Positions 44,089 through 55,865 of a DNA stretch of 64,000 nucleotides are shown here, in pieces. This DNA comes from Paulinella micropora (Eukaryota; Cercozoa; Imbricatea; Euglyphida; Paulinellidae), in NCBI GenBank assembly GCA_019918135.1, contig WBZZ01003756.1, forward strand, positions 107,501-171,500. Reading direction: 5' to 3'. Positions within the stretch are counted from its first letter, which is position 1. Each line of letters opens with the position of its first letter. Position numbers and translations under genes: made by a program. The notes beneath the pieces were generated by a model. That model was not told the origin of the DNA. It saw nothing but the letters and a program-made list of their open reading frames with translations, and ran no database searches.

Positions 44089-45824
44089 ATGGAGAGCTTG
44101 CCCAGCCCCGTGGACCAGCCGCCCGGCCGGCCGCCCACCCCCGCGACGACGGCGGCGGCCGCGACGACGGCGACTCACTGCCCGTCGAGCTGCAGAAAGA
44201 GATCCTGTCTTTTCTGCCGGCCTGTAACCTCTTCACTTTGCTGCGCGTACGTGTCGGGGGCCTCTGGGGCCTGCGGGGCCAGCCCGCGCTGTGGCCGCGG
44301 CCGTTGGTGCTAGGCCACGCGCCCTCCCTGGGCACGCAGCAGCTACTACAAAGCCTGGGAGTCCGTGTCAGGCGCCTGTTCATCGGCAGCGTGGCCGAGT
44401 GGGAACGAGCGGGCGGTCTGCTGCCCTCCCTGGACGTGCGAGAGCTGGCGTTGCTGAGCGCACTGCACGCGAGCGGCCCCCCGGCGGCGGGGCCCCGCGG
44501 ACCCCTGTGCTACCTGCGCGAGCTGCCGCCGGGCGGCCTGGGCGGGGCGCGCCTGCGCAGGCTGTACCTGGGCCGGGCCCCCCAGCTGCGTTCGCTGCAC
44601 GGGCTGCACGTGCTGGCACCCCGCCTGGCCGAGCTGCAGCTGGAGCACTGCTCCTCCTTGCAAGATATCAGCAGCCTGGCCCTGCTGCCCGAGCTCCGCT
44701 GTGTCAGGCTCTCGCACATCAGACCGGCGTTCAGCCTAGGGTCGCTGCAGCGGTCGGCCGCCCGGCTCAGGACGCTCAGCCTCCGCCACTGCCCCTTGCT
44801 GTCCCAGGCGGAGGCGCTGGCGCGCTGGCCCGACCTAGAAGAGCTCGAGCTGGCCTCTTGCTCTAGCCTGCGGGGCCTGGGCTTCCTAGCCGGCCACCCC
44901 CGGCTCCGCCGGCTAGTGCTGCGCGGCCTGTGGACCCCCGACCTCGGCTCGCTGCTGTCCACCCTGCCGCAGCTGGAATACCTGCACGTCGAGAACTGTC
45001 CCGCCGTAGCCACGTTAGACGTTGGTGAGCCCGGCCTGCCCCGGCTGCGGGTGCTGCGGGTCCTGGACTGCCCCTCCCTGCAGAGCCTGCGGCTCCCACA
45101 CTGTGCGCCCGGCCTCGAGGTCTGCACGTGCGCCTGGCGCCGCAGGCCGCCGACCCCCTGGGCCGGACGCCCTGGCCGCGCCTGCCGGAGCTGCGCAACG
45201 TGGACCTAGGCGACCTCGAACCGCCGGGCCACAGCCTGGACTTCTTGGCCGGCGTGCCGCACCTGCACACGCTGCGGCTCCGCTACCCGGCCGCCGGCTG
45301 TGCGTCCCGCGACTGCCCGCTCACCCACGCCCCCGACCTGCGGCCGCTGGCGGCCTGCCGCGGGCTGCGCGTGCTGTCGCTGCTGCCGGCGCTGGGCTCG
45401 ATCGAGCCCTCCGGGCTCGGGCTGCTGCCCGAGCTACGGGAGCTCGAAGCTGCGGGGGCTGGTTTACGCGCCCCTGGCCGCGCTCCTGTGCCTGCCGAGC
45501 CTGCGGGCGCTGCGCCTGCAGACCACCCAGGTCACCCTGTCACTGGCCGCGCTAGCACCGCTGGCCGCGCTGGCCTCGCTGGACCTGTCCGGCTCGGGGG
45601 GGCTGGCCGTCCTCAAGGGCCTGGCTAGCCTGCGCCATCTGCGCCAGGTGCGCGTGAGTGGCTGCTTCTCCCTGTGCTTTATCGAGCGCCTAGACTTGCT
45701 GCAGGCCAGGGGCGTGGACTTGGTGGGCCTCCCCGACACCTACCCCTTCCGGCATATACCGGCGGCGGAGGCGCCCCGCCCGGGCGCGAGGGCCAAGCGG
45801 CGGCTCACGGGGCACGATCCCTAG
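44089..45824 (+). CDS. F-box/leucine-rich-repeat protein
   Basis: ATG 44,089 (MESLPSPVDQPPG). A clear F-box, LPVELQKEILSFLPACNLFTLL, begins at about 44,178, followed by at least nine LRR-type strands such as LRRLYLGR, LAELQLEHCSSLQDI, LRTLSLRHCPLL, LEELELASCSSL and LEYLHVENCP. The LxxLxLxxCxxL pattern matches FBXL/AMN1-type repeats. F-box proteins bridge SKP1-cullin ubiquitin ligases to targets, and giant viruses carry many. ATTAAA lies 57 bp after the stop at 45,881. The gene is interrupted about three times. Confidence 0.7.
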
Positions 45825-45880
45825 GCGGCAGCACGGCCCTCCCCGGCCCCGGCTCCTCTGCCCTGGTCATCTTAACTTGG

Positions 45881-45886
45881 ATTAAA
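45881..45886 (+). promoter_or_regulatory. ATTAAA after the F-box gene
   Basis: ATTAAA followed by GGCCGGGGCTTTTT in the 90-bp gap between the F-box gene and the converging GNAT-like gene. A candidate transcript-end signal. Confidence 0.35.
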
Positions 45887-45912
45887 GGCCGGGGCTTTTT
45901 ACTAACTAGGAA

Positions 45913-46946
45913 CTAGAGCTCACACCCCCCCCCCCCCCGCGCGCCAGGGGGGGGGGGCTGGTCCTCGCCGGAAGCGGCCTCCAGCCGTAACACCAACTCC
46001 CAGGCTACCGCGTCACGCCCGCCGCCGTCGCCCGCCCGCGGTGACCGCGCCTGGCGGGGCTGCCGGGCCGCGCCGAGATCCAGGCGTGCGTAAGCTAGGG
46101 CTAGCGCCACGAGGTCCACGTGCTGGAACCAGCGCCTCTCCAGTGCGAGGTCCGGCGGACCGGCCTCTGCGGGCCGGGGGCGCGCCTGCCCGGGCAGGCG
46201 CAGCCCCCAGAGCCAGAAGCTAGCGGCCCCCGTCGGACGCACGCCCAGCCCCGCCGCGCCGGGCGCCACCACGTCGCGCCCCGCCATGACGGGCCCGAAG
46301 AAGACCGCCTGCCCGTCGACCAGACAAAGCAGCTTGCTGTACCCGGCCGCGCGGCGCTGCTGCTCGACCACCTTGAACGGAAAATAGACGCGGCCGGCCA
46401 CGCGCAGGGCGGGGAACGCCAGTGTGCGCTGGGGGTACGGCCTGTCCCGCGCCCAGGGTACGCAGCGGGCGGCGCCCGCCGCCGGTGCCGCACGAGCCGG
46501 CACGGTCCAAGCCCCGGACCCGAACAGCAAGTGCACGGCGCAAGTTTGCACTCCGCGGAGCCGCTGCCGCAGCCCAGCCAGTCCGTCCGCCGGCCGCGGG
46601 ATGTCGCGGCACAGCACCTGCGCCCGCCCCGCGCCGGCTGGCTCCCACCCCGTGAGAGCCAGAAGGTGTAGTCGTGCTGCGGCTCACGGCGCAGCACCAG
46701 GTAATCGGCGGGGGTCGTGCGGGCCAGGTACGCCAGCAACCCCGCCACGAAGGCGCTGCCGATCCCCTGGCGTCGTCGCCCCACGTCTACTTCACAGAGG
46801 TCCAGGCGCCAGCCGTCGGCTACCGAGAGCAGCGCGTACGCTAGCAGCTGCTCACCTTCTTCGTACACCAGCAACAGCCTCCCGGGCTCGGCTAGTGCGC
46901 TTGCCAGGAGGTTCCAGTTGTGCCTGAACCAAACCAGTGTAACTGG
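45913..46946 (-). CDS. GNAT-family acetyltransferase-like protein
   Basis: A GNAT core is visible near 46,740-46,880: an LLAYALLSV strand, then the acetyl-CoA-binding motif A, VDVGRRRQGIGSAFVAGLL, with the R/Q-x-x-G-x-G signature. Downstream the peptide continues with Arg/Leu-rich sequence and a segment containing YSKLLCLVDGQAVFFGP, unrecognised. Members transfer acetyl groups to amines of proteins or small molecules; the substrate cannot be predicted. The gene sits at the right edge of the GC-rich block and converges on the F-box gene. It is interrupted. Confidence 0.6.
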
Positions 46947-48090
46947 TTACTAGCTTCGTTCTCAGCCCTATTCTTTGCGTCCAAAAGCCTACGTCAGGCT
47001 TATCGAACCATCCTGTCGGGAGCTTTCAAGTAATGTAAGGATCAGCAAAAAAAACTACCTGAAAAAATACAGCAGAGGAAGTCGCCATTCACTGTACATA
47101 ATAATTCAAAACTTCTCGTGCAGTACTCCGCTTACTCTTGGTATTGAGCGCTACCCCAGTGAGAAAAAAATTATCTACGCTGTCGTCAATCTCCCCTCAT
47201 CAACTACATGGCTAGTCAGCAAACTAGTCTTTTGCGGTGTGGTGCCATCTAGTAGACAAATCGCATTTTTGTTGTCCTTATACCCTCAGAATAAAATACT
47301 TTTGTTGTTGTTGTTGTTGTTGTGCTGCTGCTGCTGCTGCTGCTGTTTTCATGCTGCTAGCAGAGGATCCCCGTCTTACTCGAAGGTTCACTATGCAAGA
47401 GACGAACGCTCGAACCTTGCAACAGTAAATATGTACCGCAATGCAGACGCCACAAAAAACTCCCGAGTTTCAAGTTCAATGAAAAGAGCCTTCAAGCGTT
47501 TCGTTCTGGAAAAAAAATTCTGATTCGTTTTGCTGTGCAGTAGCTCGTTTGAGAGCTCTTGACTAAAACTTTGTTTATGAGCCGTGCCACAGGTTTTGTA
47601 CACAGCTTGGCTGAGAATGAAACATTTGAAATCACTTTTGGTTGTAGTCTCAACTCAGAACCTCTGCTTGCACTATCCTATGCTGTTTGCCTTGAGACAT
47701 TTGATGAATGCATGTTGATGTGTAAGCTTTGGTTTTCTGTGCAATCCACTCGCCAGCATTCTGTTTCTGCTTCTTAACAAACGACTTTTTGGCCCGGTTG
47801 GGCTGCTTGATTTTGCCACCATAATTTGCGCAGTGTGCACGAAGCCAAAACAAGAAATTGGCTCACGTGTTTATGTTTCCACCTCTTTCTAACATCTCAC
47901 TTGAAGTGGAATGGTATTGTTCTCTTGTTGTGGTTCTTATTTTTTCTTGAAATTGGTAGCTGACACAGATTTATTCTTTTCTTGAAGAGAAATATGGAGA
48001 TTTTCGTGGTTTTTGTGATGGGCTTGTTGAGTATGATAATGATAATAGAATTAGGGATATTTTTTGTCTAACTGCGAGCTGCAACCACAA
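46947..48090. other. Unassigned host flank right of block 1
   Basis: AT-rich sequence with no supported gene. A (TTG)n(CTG)n stretch lies at about 47,302-47,346. The first 40 bp share TCGTTCTCAGC and a following ATTCT-x-TGC with the left flank at 3,450. Confidence 0.4.
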
Positions 48091-48119
48091 CAACAAACAA
48101 AAACAATTACATTTTCTTG

Positions 48120-48433
<314 letters not shown>

Positions 48434-48700
48434 GTGGACACCGTGATAGCCCAGTGGTCAAGTTCTACCATCTGGGCCCTGTCGCCAGTTCGATTCCCGT
48501 CGGTGCCACCAGTATTTTCATTGAACATACCGCTCCGTCTGGACCAGTATTTTCATTGAACATACCGGTCCGTCTGGAAGTGTTGGAACTGCCCTTGCGG
48601 GGGTGTCATTAGAGCTTATCGTCAATTCTTCGTACTCCCCTCACGGGTGAGACGATGGAGGCGCATGTGCAGAAATGCATCAGCCATTGACAGAGAAGCA
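48434..48700 (+). mobile_element. tRNA-derived SINE
   Basis: The head matches RNA polymerase III internal promoters: A box TAGCCCAGTGG at 48,447-48,457 and B box GTTCGATTCCC at 48,488-48,498, spaced 30 bp as in a tRNA. The outer ends GTGG(A)CACCG and CGGTGCCAC can pair like an acceptor stem with one bulged A. A tRNA-unrelated body follows with a 35-bp direct duplication (about 48,509-48,577), then the dispersed tail (GATGGAGGCGCATG near 48,654) and an ATT run. This head-body-tail layout defines a SINE. It is non-autonomous and would need a LINE partner. Confidence 0.75.
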
Positions 48701-49384
<684 letters not shown>

Positions 49385-49924
49385 TGTCCGTTGAGGATAT
49401 GCCATTAGCTGCATCAGTACGCCTCAGATATGATAAATCTGCCTTGGAGTGTTGACTGTAACATATTTGAGGGAAATCCCGATGAAAAAACCTAGTCACA
49501 CTTGCTAAACAGAGTTCCAGCCCAATGGCCTCAAGGCGTTAAACTGTGACGCCAACTCATAACCCTTTGGTGGTAGATGCTGGGGAGGAGGGTCGTTGCG
49601 CGCGTAAAAGATCTTAAACTCCGCATATGCTGGTTGATAGCCCAGGACCCAGCAGACACCAGATTGTTATGGGTGGGGTTTCGAGGCAGCTCTAGCAACC
49701 GCGCTTGGTGTATGCACTTGCACATTCGGTGACGTCTTGCAAGAGGTTGCTGGGACTGCGGAATAACCTCGGCTTAGTGCAGTCTTGCCCGCAGGAGCTC
49801 CATCGGTGGTCCCGATCATCAGGCGAGAGACTGACACGGGGGGGTGGAGGACCTCGAACAAGGGTATTGGAGGCTTATGTCCGTTGAGGATATGCCATTA
49901 GCTGCATCAGTACGCCTCAGATAT

Positions 49925-49925
<1 letters not shown>
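49385..49925 (+). repeat. Interspersed repeat bounded by 45-bp direct repeats
   Basis: GTCCGTTGAGGATATGCCAT and the following bases (through CGCCTCAGATAT) occur at about 49,386-49,431 and again at about 49,878-49,923. The second copy leads into another ATT run. The enclosed 440 bp has no coding frame. It resembles the body or 3' end of a retroposon of the same family cluster. Confidence 0.6.
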
Positions 49926-49955
<30 letters not shown>

Positions 49956-50155
49956 GTTGTAGTAGTAGTAGTAGTAGTGGTAGTATTTATTTAGAATACT
50001 TATTATTCAAGGGAGGACCTCTCTCTCTATCTACCTCTCTCCCTCTTTCTCTCTCTCTCTCTCCCCTCCCCCCCCCCTTGTCTCTCTCACTATCGCTCTC
50101 TCTCTCTCCTCTCTCCTCTCTCCTCTCTCCTCTCTCTCCTCATGTATTTATCCGC
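49926..50155. repeat. ATT, GTA and CT simple repeats
   Basis: Short ATT and GTA runs to about 49,985, then a CT-rich tract (about 50,018-50,140) just upstream of the SET-like coding region. Confidence 0.85.
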
Positions 50156-50290
50156 TTTGTATTGATTAGGTCCATATGTTGCGGCGCAGAGGGCGCCCAT
50201 TTACGTGGGCTGGCTGCCAAAGGACAGCGGCGGCGGCTGCGGCGTCTTTGTGGATGCAGATGTGCTTCCATTGGGCTTTCGACTAGGGGG

Positions 50291-50926
50291 ATGCGTTCCG
50301 GTGGATTTTCCTTGCGGTCAGACACTACCGACGTTTTTTCTCAACATTTCACCATGAAGAACGATGGCATTTTGTCCTGCGGGATGCAACCGATCAGCAC
50401 GATAAGCCAAAACAGCCGGAACTCGATGCATTTAATCAACAGCTCATGCAGTGGGTTCGATGGTGACACTGCCAAGGCTTCGAACGCCAAGGTCCGCAAG
50501 GTCCAAAACATGGTGACTTTGACACGCGACGTTCGCAGAGGCAGTCAAATTTTCCTGAAGTACAAGAAGAACACTGACCTCGTCCTTACTACTGCCCCAA
50601 GCGAAGCCTATCCAGATTGGATGCAGGAAGCGGCATTCAGGAGGCAGAATATTCCTGTCTGGATGATTGATAAGGAAGAAGGCGTCCAGCTTTACTTTAT
50701 CGTACCTCCGCGCGAATATCCTTTGCATCTCAAATCAGTTTCATTCACTGTAGAAGAGAAGCAGGACATGATTCGCAATTTAAATTTGATGGCTGCTACT
50801 ACCACTGGTATGCCGCAACTACAAAGGTCGTATTCTCTTACAGACCAACAGAAGCAACTCCTTCTGGACAGTGTCTGCGATGATCTTTTTCCATCCAGCT
50901 CGCTCAGCAGGACCGCCTCTCTCTGA
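50291..50926 (+). CDS. SET-domain-like fragment, 5' exon of a host gene
   Basis: An open frame from ATG 50,291 (or 50,354) includes the C-terminal half of a SET methyltransferase-like domain: INSSC (near 50,435; INHSC in the family), NAKV, then LTRDVRRGSQIFLKY, matching the RDI-x-x-GEE-x-x-x-Y signature. SET domains methylate lysines using S-adenosylmethionine. The N-terminal half is not evident upstream, and the catalytic His of NHSC is Ser here, so activity is doubtful. It is followed by spliced exons of the DUF7869-like gene and may be its 5' exon or a separate gene. No donor site is clear. Confidence 0.45.
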   Translation: MRSGGFSLRSDTTDVFSQHFTMKNDGILSCGMQPISTISQNSRNSMHLINSSCSGFDGDTAKASNAKVRKVQNMVTLTRDVRRGSQIFLKYKKNTDLVLTTAPSEAYPDWMQEAAFRRQNIPVWMIDKEEGVQLYFIVPPREYPLHLKSVSFTVEEKQDMIRNLNLMAATTTGMPQLQRSYSLTDQQKQLLLDSVCDDLFPSSSLSRTASL

Positions 50927-51081
50927 TGTTACAGTGTCGGTGGAACATCTAGCTTCAGCGACACGCTCAACAGGACAGCATCTGATGTTACATTCAGTGT
51001 CGGTGGATTCTGTAGCGTCAGCGACACGGTCCCAGTTTGTTTTCGTGAATGATCAATTGCACAATATATTATATTTTGTAG

Positions 51082-53439
51082 GATAGTGAAGCTGAGCCTC
51101 TTGCTGATCCACGCAGCGCTCAGATTCTGACAGACTTGGTGTTTGAGGAGGAGGATGACATTGAAGAGGTAGTAATAGTAATACTATCACTCTGTAGTTG
51201 TGATATAATGCTTGTGTTTTGAAGGGTCCTGATGCTAGGCTAGTGTACACACCGCTATCTGCACCTAAGGACATGGAGGTGGGTGAACGCATCCGCCAAC
51301 TGGCAGACCTGGCCGCGAGTGCATTGGAGTCTCCCATGGTTTCCTATACCCTCTACCCTCCTCACCAACGACTGCATTACTCCGTCTCATTTTAGCTTAA
51401 ATTGAGTCAATCAGAGTACACACTCGCCCACGTGCATAATGTTGTTCAGGCTGACAGTCGTGAGGAAGACCCAACACCAGGCTTTCAGGAGGAAGCGCGA
51501 CAGTGTCGATACAATCTCCAGGAAGTCATGGACTCAGTGGCGCCATTGTACGTCAGCATGGGACTGGCTGCGCCTACCGTCGTGCGCTCTCGTGTGGATC
51601 CTAACCGCCCATACCGCATGAAGAAGAGGAAGCCAGCGGCCGGTCCCTTACTTCAGCGACCTGAGGCCATGAAGAAGTGGCTGGGTATGACGTTTGGAGA
51701 ACTTGATGCTATTGTCAGAGCGCCATGCTGTCTCAAGTGGAAGTGCTACTCTTTCATCCAAACCCGTGATGTGATGGAAAAGCGTGCGAAGATATGCTCT
51801 CTTTCCTTGCGTGAAGTATACACTTGGATTTCCAACCTACTTGAGGGTATGGAACAGTATGATGGGTCCACCCAATACTTTTATCAGACGGAACAGGTAT
51901 GCAAGGTCGCATGGCAACGGATTTATGGCATCTCCGACAAGGTTTTGGCAAGAGCAAGGAAGCTTTGGGCCAACAACAGCAAAATTTTTGTGAATTCATC
52001 TTCTATGCATCCTCATGTCGCGGACATGTGTGTCGTCTTGCTTTGCGAGAGATTTTCCCTCGATCCGGAAATAATGTCGACCGGTAAATGGAAGCTGCAG
52101 GAGATGGCGCAGGACGCGCGCGTGCAGCAGTACGTCCGGGAGCATTGGCGTGAGGGTTGTTTGATTCATGGATCACAGGCAGATGCTGATCTTCCACCAA
52201 CCGACGCCACCATCAACAAGGCGTGGAGACTTCACTTCAAGAACGTGGAGTTTGTTCGAGGTATTACTATCAAAATTTGATTCATGTCATTCTGCTGTGT
52301 ACAGTAAGTAATCTTTATGTACTGTTTTGTTTAGAGAGAGACTTTTCCAAGGATGACATCTGCACGGCACTTGTCTCTGAGCATGCCAAGGGCTTCAAGA
52401 GCGAGGCGAAGGCGCAGGATTGGCGCCGCCGCAGCCAGCTCCATCACAAGGTCTGCTATCTATCAGCCTTTATCTTCAACTTGAACAGATCATTGAACTG
52501 TGCGCTGTAGCTTCATCGCACCTGCAGAGTGGAGGCCATGAAGAGGAAGAAAAGGCGCCCCATTGGATCTTTTTTCACTGGTCATTTCTACCGACATGAA
52601 GCCGCCAGTCGTCATCCCTTCCTGCCGTCGTGCGGCAAAGGATTTCAAAGGCAAGAGGGTTTTTCGTCTGTGTGTGGGAATGACAACTGTCCACACCAAT
52701 GACCACCATTTTATTTTCACCTATCTCGAGGGCGCCGTCGAAAAAGGCGTCAACAGTAACATCACGATGTTGGCTGCCATCATCCACTGGGCGCTGTGGC
52801 AGCCGAGGACCATGCAAGCGTGGCAGCTTAACCTCGAGTACGATGGTGCAGGAGATAATACCGCCAGGCACATGTTGGGATTTGGAGCCCATATCGTGGA
52901 CAGGGACGTTTTCGGACAGGTACTTACAATCATAAACGCACGTACATACATACATATATAAAATAGATACATGGTACAGGTGGACCATAATCGAATGGTC
53001 AAGGGTCGTGGCCATGATGGTGACGATCAAGGCTTCAGGGTGATGCAAGTCTGGACCAACTCTACGTTCCTGACCACCAATATCGCCCAGGCCCTGTGCA
53101 AGCTCATCTTGGCTTTCAAAACCCAAGAGGAAGCGTTACACCATTCTGCTTCTTACCTGCAATTACGACTGGTCGACCTGGCTAACCCCGTGCATGAACC
53201 CCAACATCCGCAACTACTCCAGGTACAGTAACTATGTAAGTATACCTATGTCACATACTATGTGAACTATGTATGTATGTAATGTGTATGCAGGCCTCTG
53301 GCATGGTGCACCCGCAAACGAGACCCCGGCGAGCTTCCGACCTCGGAGGTCAAGACGTGGGGCGGAGCGCAGCAGGAGTGGCACGGGGAGAACGACGATC
53401 CACATGGAGCTCCTATCAAGCTCTTTATCAAACGTCGAG
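51082..53439 (+). CDS. DUF7869/DDE-transposase-like gene, 5' and central exons
   Basis: Exons with GT-AG borders: 51,082-51,168 (29 codons), 51,225-51,338 (38 codons), 51,396-52,260, 52,335-52,450, about 52,563-52,919, 52,980-53,222 and 53,294-53,439. Introns are 56-75 bp. A Cys-x-x-Lys-Cys region with RAPCCLKWKCYSF and VCKVAWQRIYGISDKVL (near 51,720-51,950) and the core ISTDMKPPVV, NLEYDGAGDN and GRGHDGDD match transposase-like DUF7869 proteins of animals and protists. The phase fits across the first four exons. Frames do not join cleanly between 52,450 and 52,563, and shift inside the 52,980 exon, so this is a degenerate copy or has sequence errors. Host gene or DNA-transposon gene are both possible. 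Confidence 0.55.
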
Positions 53440-53529
53440 GTAATACAGCAAATCTGCTTTGCATATGTGCGTTTGGGAGAGCTTTGCATGGCTTAATAAT
53501 ATTACTGTGTGTTTGGGTGTTGTTTACAG

Positions 53530-55184
53530 AGGGAGAGCTGCCTCAGAGGTTGCCTACTGACGCTTTTGTTAGCCAGCGGCTCAAGAAGGATATTCGATCT
53601 CTCAGCAAGTATCTATCGCCCCAGGAGCGGGAGTGGGTAGAAACAATGCTGCGCGACAGAAACCTGACGCGATTGGAGATACGGCGAAGGTGGGCTTCCA
53701 CTGCAGGAAGACCAGCGCACATGGAGTGTGTGGTTGGCTCAGGCAAGCTTTGGCGCATCGACCTGCGCGTAATCGACTTCCTGCCAACCAATTGGTTGGA
53801 ATTGCCCCCTAACCGAGCAGAAAAGATGCAGGCGCTGACTCATCTCACCAAAGAACAGTTGCAAAACCTGCCGCGCACTTACTTCTGTAACGACAGTAAC
53901 CCGCCCGCGCACCCTGCTTGGCGTGGAGCCCAAGAGCTGACAAGGGAGGAGAGACTAGCGCAAGAAATTGCGTTCTCGAGCTCAGCCGCACCCTGGCAGA
54001 AGATTGTTCGCCTACTTCGAGTTTGTCCTGACAAGGAAGCCTTCGCAGCGAAGCACATGGTCGTCAAGGAGCTCAAGCTGTGGCTTCGCCAGCATGGAGT
54101 CTCAACTCAGAACAAAGAGTGGAAGCAATTTGTGAAGAAAGTACTCGTAGATTTAGCATCATTGCCAACATCATCAGGTACATATAATTTGTATATTTAT
54201 GTATGTATGCAATTTAACAATGCCTACCTACCTGCCAACACTATACATCCTTTTTCATTTAATAAATTTGTATGTAGGTGTGTTCTTGCGGGCTGGAAGA
54301 GTCAGATGACGAGAGAAAAATGAAAGCCGACGCGCCTGTCGTGCCCGCCGATGAGGCAGACGTAGAGCAGCAGCGCGATGGTATCTATTAACATATATTT
54401 TGAGTCTTGATGATTTGCGAGTCAAGTCGAAATTTGTTATGTTTTTCTATGTAGCTTCAGCTCCAGTGAGGGGTCGAAACCGACGACAACGGCGAGGACG
54501 TCGCCGTGAACGCCGCGCTGCTGCCTCACGCAGGCGCCCCGCCCGTTCTCTTCAGGAGCATGACGATGAAGCAAAGCCAGACTCTCAAGTACACGCGCCT
54601 GCCGCCACTCAGTCAGAGTCGGACTCTGACAGTTCCTACAGAGAGTCTGACGGTAATTTGTCTTCTTTCGCATGCTAGTAATAATATTAATCCATATTAT
54701 AATATAATTGTGAAGCCGACTCTGGTCCTGTTGCAGGTGCAGGTCCAGAGGAAGTCAGCGACTCCTCCTCCCCCCCCCCACCCGATTCCGACATAGACTT
54801 GGATGGTAATTCATAAGTCTTTTGCATGTATATGTCCAAAATATTAATCATTAGTAGTAATCAATATAATATAATCAATACTGTACGTAGGTAAAGCCGA
54901 CTCCGGTCCAGGACCTGCTGGTCGCGGGCGTGGGCGCCGGGCTGTAGGTGCTCGGAGAGGCCGCGGATCCGGAGGGCGAAAGCGACTGCCCAGTGCCACG
55001 GACGAAGAGAGCCAACCACCCGCCCGCCGCCAAGCGAGGTGACGAACAAAAAGGTCCAGATTCAGATCCATTCTGGACATGTCATGCATGTGGCTTTAAG
55101 CAGTTAGAACCATATAATCACAGGTGCGAGCTATGCAAATGGCCAGATTACGATGACGTGGCTTCTGACACGGATCCCGTTTGA
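53530..55184 (+). CDS. DUF7869-like gene, 3' exons with RanBP2-type zinc finger
   Basis: Exons at 53,530-54,177, 54,278-54,380, 54,455-54,652, 54,716-54,805 and 54,897-55,184. The first continues in phase from 53,439 (Arg-Arg-Glu across the junction) and carries a basic helical region. Three later exons all have phase-1 borders; two begin with an ADSGP peptide and they encode acidic Ser/Asp and Arg-Gly linkers, suggesting exon duplication. The last ends with FWTCHACGFKQLEPYNHRC then ELC, a C-x2-C-x11-C-x2-C finger of RanBP2 type, which binds RNA or ubiquitin. The frame entering the 54,278 exon and within the final exon does not match perfectly. Confidence 0.5.
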
Positions 55185-55865
55185 AGTCAACGCGGAAATG
55201 CACATGCAGATGAAAGTATTTTTCACCTGCTTGTCGCTCATGTCTAAGTTCTTGCTAATTTTGATTTGCATTCAATTAGACTGCGCTCAGCGCTACTCTT
55301 CCCCTTTCAAACCCCCGCCACCCCAGTACTAGTATTTGTTTGAGGCAGTTATTGATGCGCGGTAGTGGTCGGTGCGGCTGTTGCGATTTCAGCAACATAT
55401 TGAGGCAATCTTCGATGTTAAGGATTTTCAGGCCACGCATAGACGATTGCCTCAAACAGTCAACGATTTCTCAATCGATATGCACCTCCTGACACACCTT
55501 AACCCCCCCCCCCCCCCGCCTGTGCCTGGCTTGTCAGCGGACCTTAAGACACCCCCGCCCCAGGCTGTAAACGAAGCGTGAAATAAAGGGAAAGCAGAGC
55601 AAATTGTTGCTATTACCAGCAAAATCGACATAAAACTAGCGTGGGAGTGTGATAAAAAATATGCTTTTAGATCGGTTCCAGCCCAAGTCCAGCCAGCTCC
55701 GGAGGTGAAGTCAAACAGCTTTCTCATTAATAAAAACATGTTTTAATATTATTTTAATACATTCTAGAACAAGGGGATCGATTTCCTATCATTTCCTGAT
55801 GTTTTGAAAAAATTACGTCCGGACATAGAAAATTTTCGGAAAAAGGGGGATCCCCTAGTTATTCG
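55185..55865. other. 3' flank of the host gene, unassigned
   Basis: AT-rich sequence with a C run at 55,503-55,517. AATAAA occurs at 55,582-55,587, about 400 bp after the stop codon, and could be the gene's polyadenylation signal. No coding region is supported. Confidence 0.4.

Larger units (their letters stand above)
4371..46946. mobile_element. Candidate endogenous giant-virus-like block 1 (fossil)
   Basis: GC content and CpG density rise abruptly near 4,371 and fall back near 46,946. Inside are about 16 intron-free genes on both strands, tightly spaced, with F-box, RING, MYND, kinase-like, helicase-like and large secreted proteins. That mix and compactness fit a Nucleocytoviricota genome fragment and not the intron-bearing flanks. 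The left and right edges coincide with the helicase-like and GNAT-like genes. The block is broken, with roughly 20-30 interruptions overall. CpG is not visibly depleted, so it may be young. No capsid, polymerase or packaging gene is present to prove lineage. Confidence 0.65.

Noticed and set aside
43500-44180. Open frames of 90-230 codons on both strands between the RING and F-box genes
   Set aside because: The stretch is extremely GC-rich, so stop codons are rare by composition. The peptides are Arg/Ala/Pro/Gly only.
4371-46946. Bacterial contamination or a bacterial genomic island
   Set aside because: High GC and density fit, but F-box, MYND, IAP-like RING and eukaryotic-type EGF proteins, widely spaced divergent genes and AATAAA-like gene ends argue for a eukaryotic virus.
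48434-48510. Functional tRNA gene
   Set aside because: A and B boxes are present, but the acceptor stem is bulged, no convincing anticodon arm is seen, and it continues into a SINE body and tail.
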